Source: a virus
Length of the DNA stretch: 22,196 nucleotides
Virus record (IMG/VR): IMGVR_UViG_3300009505_000075
Coordinates: 1 to 22,196 of that record
Reading direction: 5' to 3' (one strand)
A program made the translations under genes and the position numbers. Below the pieces are notes generated by a model. The model made no database searches, had not been told where the DNA came from, and was given only the letters and a program-made list of their open reading frames with translations. Shown here in pieces: positions 12,770 through 20,400 of the stretch (the first letter of the stretch is position 1; each line of letters starts with the position of its first letter).

Positions 12770-13104
12770 TTATTCATCCAAGGTGGGTTCCAACCAGAGT
12801 CGTCCCCGTCTTTAGCTCCCATCATCATTTCTAGGAACTTACCTTTTGGAAGGGCTTTGACTTCAGCAGGAATGTTTTGTTTAAGTTGTTTAAGAGTATT
12901 AAAGACATCTTCAGGTTTACCTTTGTAGCCTTGTGCTTGAAGCAGGACAGCAGTCCTCTGGTCTTCACGCCAGCCATAAGGTCTTTGTTTGAAGTATTGT
13001 CCCCATTTAGATAACTCTGTTTGGGGCATCTCTTCCATAATCTTGTAAACAGGCATCCCAAGAATGAACGCTAATTCATATAAGTTCTCTTCGGAATGTG
13101 TTAG
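12766..13104 (-). CDS. Tail assembly chaperone T domain, made as a G-T fusion by -1 frameshift
   Basis: The frame has no good start of its own. It is open upstream of the first ATG (13056) through LTHSEENLYELAFILG right up to the slippery site at 13104-13110, and those upstream residues belong to the conserved chaperone domain (LYELAFILGMPVYKIMEEMP, ELSKWGQYFKQRPYGWRED). It is in the -1 frame of the G gene. The fusion would have 99 + 112 = 211 residues. In lambda and many siphophages the equivalent gpGT forms by -1 slippage and recruits the tape measure for tail assembly. The C-terminus is Trp- and Asp-rich (GDDSGWNPPWMNK). Confidence 0.88.
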   Translation of the reverse strand, partial: LTHSEENLYELAFILGMPVYKIMEEMPQTELSKWGQYFKQRPYGWREDQRTAVLLQAQGYKGKPEDVFNTLKQLKQNIPAEVKALPKGKFLEMMMGAKDGDDSGWNPPWMNK

Positions 13105-13400
13105 TTTCCCTCAGTACCACCAAGACCTGACAAGCGCATAATCTGCTCTGACAGTCCAGTTAGTTCTTGAATAGGGAAGGTATTAAAATCTTCATCGGTA
13201 AGTTCTTCTGCCCCGATAACGGCAATCTTAATGACGTCACAAAGGAGTTTGAGTTGAGCTTGTTCATCTTTAGACTTTGCAGCCTTTTCGATTACTTTCT
13301 GTAGGCCCATAACTTCGCCAACAGTCAACTTCTTAACTTCTACTTCGTCACCCATAAAGGGTACTTTCTCTGTTACTAATTTTCCAACAAGATGTTTCAT
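13101..13400 (-). CDS. Tail assembly chaperone G
   Basis: This 99-aa protein begins MKHLVGKLVTEKVPFMGDEVEVKKLTVGE and is helical thereafter (VMGLQKVIEKAAKSKDE, LLCDVIKIAVIGAEELTDEDF), a typical tail assembly chaperone N-terminal domain. It lies after the tail tube genes and before the tape measure, the standard place. TTAGGACAATAACA gives the ribosome-binding site. Its last codons before TAA carry the slippery heptamer G_GGA_AAC, so a minority of ribosomes should continue into the T frame. G alone is normally in excess over GT. Confidence 0.88.
   Translation of the reverse strand: MKHLVGKLVTEKVPFMGDEVEVKKLTVGEVMGLQKVIEKAAKSKDEQAQLKLLCDVIKIAVIGAEELTDEDFNTFPIQELTGLSEQIMRLSGLGGTEGN
13104..13110 (-). 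promoter_or_regulatory. Programmed -1 ribosomal frameshift site (G_GGA_AAC)
   Basis: The last two sense codons of G read GGA AAC, preceded by G, giving the X_XXY_YYZ heptamer GGGAAAC directly before the zero-frame TAA. A -1 slip re-pairs on GGG and AAA and then reads CTA ACA CAT into the T frame. The T frame has its nearest upstream in-frame stop (TGA) just before the heptamer, so the slip must happen in this narrow window. Confidence 0.85.
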
Positions 13401-13402
13401 TG

Positions 13403-13642
13403 TTATTGTCCTAACTTATCTTTTTCTGTAAATAGCTCTGGATTTGCTGCTTGAAAGTCATCTAGCATCTTCCGAACTGTATGTAATACTGATAGGGTTT
13501 CCATAATTTCTTTACCAGCTTTTGTGTTCTGGTCGAAGTCTTGGAACCTCTCGAAGCTTTTACGTATGCTGATATCTACACTACGCCGCATGTGGCGAAA
13601 GGTAGTACGCATAACGAATGCTTTACTAAATGGTTTATCCAT
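13403..13642 (-). CDS. Small helical tail-module protein, 79 aa
   Basis: ATG at 13642-13640 follows CGGAGAATATT. The product begins MDKPFSKAFVMRTTFRHMRRSV, is basic in the first half (RRSVDISIRKSFERF) and helical with acidic ends in the second (KEIMETLSVLHTVRKMLDDF). It lies between the tail tube and chaperone G, three bases before the latter's start, and is separated from the tail tube gene by a hairpin. I do not recognise a family. The position suggests an additional tail assembly or chaperone factor. Confidence 0.75.
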   Translation of the reverse strand: MDKPFSKAFVMRTTFRHMRRSVDISIRKSFERFQDFDQNTKAGKEIMETLSVLHTVRKMLDDFQAANPELFTEKDKLGQ

Positions 13643-13662
13643 AATATTCTCCGGGATGGGAA

Positions 13663-13687
13663 GGAAGCCCCCAAAAAGGGAGCCTCC
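13663..13687 (-). terminator. Hairpin after the tail tube gene, possible attenuator
   Basis: GGAGGCTCCC-TTTTT-GGGGGCTTCC gives a 10-bp stem with wobble pairs directly after the tail tube stop. The following sequence is TTCCCATCCC without a proper T-run, so it is at most a weak terminator. It would let the abundant tail tube message end or be stabilised while some transcripts continue to the chaperones. Confidence 0.6.
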
Positions 13688-13695
13688 AACTATTC

Positions 13696-14238
13696 TTAGC
13701 TAGCAGCCAAAGTTGCTGGGCCAAAGAAGTCTGTTTGTGCAGACAAAGTAACAGTCGCAGTTGTAGCGTCTGTAAGTGCTGGGTTTACCAAGATGGCTTC
13801 TACTTTTCCGAGGAAATAGAACTCAGTGTTCTCAGTAGCCATAAGGGCAGCTGCGCCTTCGTCTTCAGTTGTAGCAGTTGCGCACATCATGAAACGGAAT
13901 GCCTTTTGGTTTCCGTCGATGAGAGCGTGGATTGCTGTCATGTCGTCTGCAACGTAGTTTACAGTGATTTCCAAAGATGGAGCATCAGACTGACCTTGGA
14001 CCTGCGAAGAAGTCTTTTGGCCGTAAACAGGAACGTTAACGATGTTAGCAGGTGTACCGATAGATGGGAATTCACGAACAGATGGCATGCGAACATGGTC
14101 TGCGTCAGCTGTTCCGTCAACGGTGCCTACGAAAAGAGCAGCCATTTCAGCAGAGGTATCAGTACCCGCTGGGATGGTGCCTTTGAAGATGTCGAGGTAT
14201 GTAAAGATACCCGCACCCAAGGATGAAATGTGTGCCAT
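13696..14238 (-). CDS. Major tail tube protein
   Basis: The start at ATG 14238-14236 is set by CGGAGAAAATTAAT; a longer in-frame extension of 20 residues has no site and overlaps the preceding gene. The 180-aa product begins MAHISSLGAGIFTYLDIFKG and is beta-rich, with MPSVREFPSIGTPANIVNVPVYG, SLEITVNYVADDM and TVTLSAQTDFFGP. These features and length fit siphoviral tail tube proteins, which stack as hexameric rings. It follows the tail terminator and precedes the chaperones, the canonical place. A stable hairpin follows the stop. No Ig-like extension is visible. Confidence 0.85.
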   Translation of the reverse strand: MAHISSLGAGIFTYLDIFKGTIPAGTDTSAEMAALFVGTVDGTADADHVRMPSVREFPSIGTPANIVNVPVYGQKTSSQVQGQSDAPSLEITVNYVADDMTAIHALIDGNQKAFRFMMCATATTEDEGAAALMATENTEFYFLGKVEAILVNPALTDATTATVTLSAQTDFFGPATLAAS

Positions 14239-14239
14239 A

Positions 14240-14644
14240 TTAATTTTCTCCGTATAGCGTAAATGGTATGAAGTATGAACCGCTATAGAACGATTCATTA
14301 CGAGGGTCTAGCCCCTCTACGTTAATGTAAGAACTATCAAGCCTAGTCCCATTAGATAAGGTTTTGTATTGTAGTACGTTGTCAAGCAAGTCTCCGATTT
14401 CCATTAGGCGGCGTTGACCGTAACCCGCAGGAACAAAGATTTTGACAGCAACAAGGCCATTTAACTTTCTATCAACACCAAAAGCCAATAGACTACTACT
14501 GGAAGGTAAGACAGAGATATGTACATACTCAGAGGAATTAGACATATCCCCTTCAAAATTGTCAGGGATAGTTTTAATGTTGTTAGCAGTCCAAGCGGAA
14601 CTACCGAAAACACTTTCAACGGCGGTTAAAGTTTGTGTAAACAT
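14240..14644 (-). CDS. Tail terminator / tail completion protein, 134 aa
   Basis: The protein begins MFTQTLTAVESVFGSSAWTANNI, has a central beta region (EYVHISVLPSSSS, NGLVAVKIFVPAGYGQRRLMEIGDLLDNV) and ends SYFIPFTLYGEN. The helix-strand-strand-helix-strand order and the length are typical of tail terminator proteins (lambda gpU/HK97 gp10-neighbour type). The ATG overlaps the stop of the head closure gene (TAATG), so the head-tail joining genes are coupled. The tail tube gene follows after one base. The call rests mainly on position and secondary structure pattern. Confidence 0.75.
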   Translation of the reverse strand: MFTQTLTAVESVFGSSAWTANNIKTIPDNFEGDMSNSSEYVHISVLPSSSSLLAFGVDRKLNGLVAVKIFVPAGYGQRRLMEIGDLLDNVLQYKTLSNGTRLDSSYINVEGLDPRNESFYSGSYFIPFTLYGEN

Positions 14645-14979
14645 TATACCTCCTTCTTAAGTGTCAAGTCAACAGAAAATCCATTATCAGAGAAATCTAT
14701 AATGCTGTACTTATCGGTACCTACTAAAATAGAGTCATAGTTGTCCAAGGTTGGACCTGACTTTATAATAGCGGTGGCAGTGTAAGGTTGACCAGCAGAT
14801 TTCTTTGTGTCAAGTATGATTATCTTAACTGATTCTTTCTTTGATGTAGAAGCTGTTGCTCCACTAGAAAAGTCGTAACCAGTCGCAGTTATGTTAGTTA
14901 ATGTCCCTGTAAGTACCAAGTCTCCGGCAGCAGCAAACGCCTTGTCTACTGCGCCTTTGAGTTTAGTTTTTAAAGACAT
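14644..14979 (-). CDS. Head closure (stopper) protein, 111 aa
   Basis: The start at ATG 14979-14977 overlaps the stop of the adaptor gene (TAATG) and is preceded by GGAGGGCCAACTA. The protein begins MSLKTKLKGAVDKAFAAAGDL and continues with alternating strands (LTGTLTNITATGYDF, ESVKIIILDTKK, PYTATAIIKSG, DKYSIIDFSDNGFSVDLTLK). Such a helix plus small beta-barrel, placed second after the capsid gene, fits the head closure protein that plugs the connector. No specific family motif is seen, so position carries most of the weight. Confidence 0.7.
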   Translation of the reverse strand: MSLKTKLKGAVDKAFAAAGDLVLTGTLTNITATGYDFSSGATASTSKKESVKIIILDTKKSAGQPYTATAIIKSGPTLDNYDSILVGTDKYSIIDFSDNGFSVDLTLKKEV

Positions 14980-15485
14980 TAGTTGGCCCTCCACCAAGAG
15001 CCACCCATACCACCAGCCCCGCGAATAATCAGAGGCTTAATGCTTCTAAGTACTTCGACAGGTCTTTTAGGTATACGGGTAACGTCTCCGTTGGAGTCAG
15101 ACAACGAGATAGAACCGATAGAGATAGACTCAAAAGTTTGAGACTGACCCATCAGCACATCTTCGTTGTTTACTAAGTGCAGTGCTTGTTCGTATACTGC
15201 AACCTTTACCTTGTTAGGGATTTCTGAGTCGGCCACCGTAATATTGGTTCCCATACGGTTATCGTAGTAGAAAGCATTCTTACGGGGCCAAGCCAGTGCT
15301 TGAGAGGAACTAACAGCAGAACCAATCCAAGAGTTGTCATCTACCATATAAGTAGCAGTGACAAGTGCTTGTTCTTTGATTTCGTCTTCAGCGTCAAGCC
15401 AGTTGGCACTATCAATACGAGTCTCAAAGTATGTATCAGCGTCTGCTATCAAAACGTAGCTGTTTGTATTGAGTACAAGTGCCAT
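14979..15485 (-). CDS. Head-tail adaptor, DnaT-like family, 168 aa
   Basis: The protein begins MALVLNTNSYVLIADADTYFETRIDSANW and contains ALVTATYMVDD and QALAWPRKNAF, characteristic of the phage family usually annotated 'DnaT-like ssDNA-binding protein'. A second helical part (IPNKVKVAVYEQALHLVNN) fits the connector adaptor fold. The Gly/Trp-rich tail (GGMGGSWWRAN) is typical. Located directly after the major capsid gene, it is best read as the first head-tail adaptor under the portal rather than a replication protein. The start is supported by AGGAGAGAGAACTA, and its stop overlaps the next ATG. Confidence 0.82.
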   Translation of the reverse strand: MALVLNTNSYVLIADADTYFETRIDSANWLDAEDEIKEQALVTATYMVDDNSWIGSAVSSSQALAWPRKNAFYYDNRMGTNITVADSEIPNKVKVAVYEQALHLVNNEDVLMGQSQTFESISIGSISLSDSNGDVTRIPKRPVEVLRSIKPLIIRGAGGMGGSWWRAN

Positions 15486-15508
15486 TAGTTCTCTCTCCTA
15501 TAGTTTTA

Positions 15509-16609
15509 TTAAGCGTGGAAGATAGGCAAGATGCCCAAGTTCAATGCGTCCATTTTACGTGCGTAAGAAGCAGAAGCGCCCATAGTTGTGTTAGTTGCGA
15601 AAGCAGTGGTTGCACCAGCCCAGTCGTAACCCATTGGGTGCATTGCGTAGCCCCAACGATACCAAACGTTAGTAGAACCGCCACCCATGTAAGAAGCAGC
15701 CGAACGGTCAACTTCAACAGGTGTTGGGATAGGCATAGAAGCAGAAGCAACAGAACCTGGCTTGATGATGAAGGTAGTCTTTGTGGACACAGCGTTTACT
15801 TCAGCTTCAGCGCCCAAGTTACCTTGGTTAGCACGAGTCATGATGAGGCGGAATTTGCCACCGAAGATAGTTGTGAACTCGATGTTACCTTCAGTAACAG
15901 TAGTTTCGTCAACCAAGTTAGCAGCACGCATTTCAGCCATCACTTCAGGAGAAGTAACCATGTACATGAAATCAGGCTCATAGTCTTTGAATGCAGCGCC
16001 GATAGAGCGGAACAAACGTTCGCCACGGGCAGCGCCCATTGCAGAAGCGTCAAACAATTTACGTGCATCGCCAGCACCAGTTGCAGCAGCGCCGTGAAGG
16101 CCAGCAGCGTTAACGTCTACGAAAGAACCAACACCAGCAGTGTCAGCGTCTGTGTCGAAGTCCAAGATACCAGAAGTAGTACCAAGGCTAACTTCGTGAG
16201 CAGCAACACCTTTAAGAACAGACAAAAGAGCGTCATGCTCGTCTTGTGCACGTACTTCAGCGAAGTCACGAGCGATTTTAGCAAGACCATCGGCTTTGCT
16301 TACAACTTCTTGCATGTTAACTTGCTCTGCACCGAAAGTACGAACAGTCTTAACGAAGTCAGCAACGTCTGTGGACATGCCAGTGTATGTACCGTCTGTA
16401 GCAGAAGCCAAAGAAGCAACGTTTACAGTAGCTGACAAAGGCTTGTACCAACGGAATTGACCGATAAAGCTTTCACCGGAAAGGTCGATGCGCTGGTCGG
16501 AAGCAACGATGCCTGTGCCGTTCAGTTTCTTAGCTGTTGTGTAAGCTTCGTCTGAGTAAGCGGAGATTGCCAGAGCGATGTTCTGGAAGTCTGTGTTTGT
16601 AATAGCCAT
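15509..16609 (-). CDS. Major capsid protein
   Basis: The 366-aa protein begins MAITNTDFQNIALAISAYSD and shows the features of an HK97-fold capsid subunit: an N-terminal helical arm, a long spine-helix region (VDFVK... AKIARDFAEVRAQDEHDALLS), the A-domain segment YMVTSPEVMAEMRAANL and a beta region ending YRWGYAMHPMGYDW. Its codon use and strong ribosome-binding site (AAAGGAATATT) fit a highly expressed gene. It sits immediately after the scaffold gene and before the adaptor, the canonical place. There is no protease domain in the neighbouring scaffold, so maturation by cleavage is not supported here. The exact capsid subfamily is uncertain. Confidence 0.9.
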   Translation of the reverse strand: MAITNTDFQNIALAISAYSDEAYTTAKKLNGTGIVASDQRIDLSGESFIGQFRWYKPLSATVNVASLASATDGTYTGMSTDVADFVKTVRTFGAEQVNMQEVVSKADGLAKIARDFAEVRAQDEHDALLSVLKGVAAHEVSLGTTSGILDFDTDADTAGVGSFVDVNAAGLHGAAATGAGDARKLFDASAMGAARGERLFRSIGAAFKDYEPDFMYMVTSPEVMAEMRAANLVDETTVTEGNIEFTTIFGGKFRLIMTRANQGNLGAEAEVNAVSTKTTFIIKPGSVASASMPIPTPVEVDRSAASYMGGGSTNVWYRWGYAMHPMGYDWAGATTAFATNTTMGASASYARKMDALNLGILPIFHA

Positions 16610-16644
16610 TTTAATATTCCTTTATAGCTGTATAATAGTAAGAG

Positions 16645-17319
16645 TTATAGGTTAAAGTTACCTAGTTTACCTTTTGCTGCAAGAGCAAGGATTTCAGTTG
16701 TAGACATTTCACCAATAGATTTGGCCATGTCGGTTGAAGGTGCTCCTGCAGGAGTACCTGTACCTGCGCCCGAGTTAGATTTAACACGGAACAGGAATGA
16801 GTTGTCTTCGGATTTAGCGTAGGACTCAACAAAGTCTGCAATAGTCAGACCTGAAGAATGTACCCAGCCACCCTCTTCACCTTGTGTCAGTTGTTCTACG
16901 ATTTCACGGCGAGCCATGTCGCGTGATTTATCGTTACGGAATTCCATACCAGCTAATGCTTGGTTCAATACGTTGTCACGAGTCAGTTTTACATTCTGCT
17001 CTTCGAACGATGCCAGTTTAGCACGAGCGTCTGCGAGTTCCATTTCTAAAGCTTCTTGGAGTTTACCTTCTTCTTTCATACGGGCAATGGCGTCTTCTTT
17101 CGCCTTAGCTTCCATGTCAGCTTTCATTTTCAAAGCGTCATCACGCTCTTTAGACATACGGTCCATGTTCTCTTTCATCTTCGCCAAACGGTCGGCTACC
17201 AATGCTTCAACTTCGTCCGCAGGTGTTACTACCTCTCCTTCTGTTTCAACAACAGGAGCTTCGGCTTCGGGTGTAGTTACTTCTTCGGTTACTACTTCAT
17301 TCTCTACTTGATTTTCCAT
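16645..17319 (-). CDS. Capsid scaffolding protein, 224 aa
   Basis: The N-terminal ~40 residues are Glu/Val/Thr-rich (MENQVENEVVTEEVTTPEAE). A long coiled coil follows (residues ~40-115: RLAKMKENMDRMSKERDDAL, LQEALEMELADARAKLASFE), then a less charged part and a Gly/Ala/Pro linker (SGAGTGTPAGAPS), ending LAAKGKLGNFNL. This composition and position directly before the major capsid gene are diagnostic of a scaffold that organises procapsid assembly. No serine protease motif was seen. GGAAAGGAATTATC precedes the ATG, itself preceded by a perfect 5-bp hairpin. Confidence 0.88.
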   Translation of the reverse strand: MENQVENEVVTEEVTTPEAEAPVVETEGEVVTPADEVEALVADRLAKMKENMDRMSKERDDALKMKADMEAKAKEDAIARMKEEGKLQEALEMELADARAKLASFEEQNVKLTRDNVLNQALAGMEFRNDKSRDMARREIVEQLTQGEEGGWVHSSGLTIADFVESYAKSEDNSFLFRVKSNSGAGTGTPAGAPSTDMAKSIGEMSTTEILALAAKGKLGNFNL

Positions 17320-17332
17320 GATAATTCCTTTC

Positions 17333-17345
17333 CTAGCACAGCTAG
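17333..17345 (-). other. Perfect hairpin next to the scaffold ribosome-binding site
   Basis: CTAGC-TGT-GCTAG (5-bp stem, 3-nt loop) abuts GGAAAGG, the ribosome-binding site of the scaffold gene. The gap of 88 bases between the two genes otherwise contains only AT-rich sequence. It may modulate translation or mark a processing site; a promoter role is also possible. Confidence 0.4.
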
Positions 17346-17407
17346 AATATAATATGATTATGAGCCACAGACTCGTTTAAATTCTTCTGTATCAGCTTAA
17401 GTACAAC

Positions 17408-20400
17408 TTATGGGCCGATACCATACCAATCATTCCCAGACTCAATTGGAGCAAGGATTTCATCGTATGTTAAAGCATCAGGTCCGGACTGCAGAAGCCC
17501 ATCATCTTTTGCTCGTTGTAAGTATTTGCGATATGTTTCTCTTGACATACCTGACTCTCGCATTGCTTTAAGAGTCTTATCAATGGTGCCTGATTTCAGT
17601 GCATCTGCATACAACTGACGTAAAGCCCATTTCGCATTAACTGCGTCACCTAAGTTTGTAAAGAACGCATCGTGGATAGTTCCAGTGTCTACGTTATTCT
17701 TTCTACCCCAAAGGTGGAATCTTCTAACAAGCACAGCATCATTACTGTGATTGCCGTTAACACCAAGACCAATAGCAGAATCTTGTATTGATTGTTCTGA
17801 CATTAGCTTCCCATTACGAGAAGGTGCTTCGTATATGTTATAAACTTTCTGCCCAGTTATCGGGTCTGTAAAGTCTATTCTTACTTGCTCCTTAACACGG
17901 TAGCGTTGCATCATTGTCTTTCCATCAAAAGTCACCCAAGGGATATCTACTGACTCAGATTCACGAACATAATCTTTCGCAACATCTTTCCAGAACTTAA
18001 TGAACTTACCTGTTACAGGAACTTGTTCTTCTAGATGACCTGACATAATCTTAGATATCTTCTCAAACACACGAGTACCTACAAGGTCTCCTGTCTCATC
18101 ACGAAGTTTATACAAGAATGTATGCATGTCTTCTGAACTCTTAATACCATCCTTAAACTCTGACTTAGCAATGTCGTGTAAGGATTCGGTAATTGGTTTA
18201 CCCTGCTTAGAGGATAGAACCACATCTCTTTTGATATCACGCAATTCGTCTATGCGTGTCCAATTCTTTCTGTCCATTTCGAAGCTAATCTTAGCATCAA
18301 TGGCTTTCTTAAACTTATCTACTTCCTTTGAGGAAATAGTCACTTTACCCTTCTTAGCTAGTACTTTAGCAAAAGCGTTAGCAACGTTAGCCGACTTAGT
18401 AGCATCACCAGCACCATAGAATGTAACCATGTTCTGGTTCTTAGCAGCCTTCATCAAGTCAGACCAGTCTAGGTCTAAGTCTTGAAGTTCAGGAATAGCA
18501 AGGAACTCAGGGTCATTAACAGTTAACTTAGCAATCTCATCGTAGAGACGCTGTTTCTCTGGTGTCTGTATAACATTAGATAGGTTAGCAGCAGCTTTAT
18601 CACGAGTAGATAGAGCAATAATTTGAGCACCAGATGAACTAGCATCGTTCTCAATCATCATTCTTGTCTTGTAACCAGCAAGCTTCTTAATATCAGCAGG
18701 ACTCCATTTAGTCTTGTCAGTATACATCTTACCATCCATGTGACGGTATATACGAGTGTATTCTAGAGCAAGACGAGATACCTTACCGATGTGCTCATCA
18801 TCAAGACCCATCTGGTGAGTCTTAGCAATAAACTTTCTAACCTGACCTGCACGTTGTGTTTTCTTGTCTAGCATGTAGCTACCAAGTTCTAGCAAGTCTT
18901 GTTCAATGTCTTTAAACGCTTTAAGTCTACCTTTAACAGTTAGTACGTCAATTGCATTACCTGTAGCAGCGCCAATCTGTGTCTGCAGTTCTTCTAGAAC
19001 ATCAGGGTTAACTGATACTGCTCTAGATGTATTCAAGAACGGACGTACTGTCTCACCTTTAGTAGGTGTGAGTAGTCCACGATGATATACACGACCACGG
19101 AAGTCAATTGAAGCATCCACTTGGAAAGCTTGATTACGTTGTCTATGGAACTTAGCTGTAGCTAGTACACCACGACCATCATTACCACGAGCATCAATAA
19201 ACAGTTTCTTCCATTCATTCTGCTCAAGCAACTTAGAGTCACCTGTACGTTTAGCTTTAAAGTAAATTACCTCTTCAGCAAAGTCAAAGAAGTCGTTGTC
19301 AACAGAGTACTTAACAGAGTTAGCATGATTAAGCATGTTAGCTATATCACGGTCAATCTGTTTAGCATCGTAGTCAGCATAAACCTTTTCAGATACAACT
19401 GGCATGTTAGTCTTACGACCACGGGCATCAAAGTATTCTTTTTGACCTGCACGAGCATAGACCTTATCACGGTTGTTGTATACACCAAAGCGTCTAGCAG
19501 CACGAGACTTAGCGTTTGCTATCTGTAGTTGCCGTAGGCTACCATCAACAATCTCAATCTGCTTAAACACACTTGTGCCACGCAAAGATTTATCTGCCGA
19601 GGGTCTACCTGTAGCTAAGTCAATAGGTGAAGTTGTTCCAGAGTCTCTGAATACACTTGTACGAATTAACTTTTGCTTTTCCAGACTAGTAATAATCTTT
19701 GCACCATCCTTGTGGAACTCTTTAAGAGTCTTAGAACGGAAGGGGTTTAAGTTACCCAGCTCTTCGTCGAATATCTGACCAATCTTAATAGCCAGCATAT
19801 CGTAGTCTGCACCATCAGCAGCAGCAATAGCTTCCATTGATTTAGCAAGAGCCTTAGTAGACTTGTCATTTAGTGTTGCAATAGCTTTCTTACGGTCTCT
19901 AGCAAACAGAAACTCACCATCAAGTATCTCACGAGCATTACCACGTAGTTTAGCAATCTGCCTAGTAATCCAAGAGTCTGTTGGACCTTTGGCTTCTAAG
20001 AGTTTGTTAACCGATTTCCATTGTGTATAACCCGGTATCTTATTAAGCAGTGCTTGTTTAGCATTCTTCAAAGAAGGGTAACGACTAATGATAGGTTGAG
20101 TATAAGCAGAGATAGGCGCTGTACGATTATAGAAGGCTCTCCGAGCTAACTTAGCACCAGCTTTACCTCTCCATGTTTCGATATAACGGTTGTCTGCTAT
20201 TTGGCTATCAACAATCTCTGAAATAGAATATCTCTTGTTGAAGATAAATACATCAGGGTCATCTTTAAGTCTAGCACCAAGTGGACCAAACATTTTACCA
20301 CGGTCAACACTACGGTTAAACAAGGAAGTACCATTGTCTTGTACAGCGTTAAGCATAAACTTACGGAATACAGATACAGGTTGCCCCCAAGGTTCGCCAG

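Noticed and set aside
12766-13056. Independent tail protein starting at ATG 13056
   Set aside because: Conserved residues continue upstream of this ATG to the slippery site, and no ribosome-binding site precedes it; a frameshift product is the better reading.
14979-15485. DnaT-like gene as a replication protein
   Set aside because: The family label is historical; the position between capsid and head closure genes fits a head-tail adaptor.
15479-16435. Plus-strand open frame of 318 codons
   Set aside because: Antisense to the major capsid gene; the Ser/Cys/Val-rich product reflects the codon bias of the real gene.
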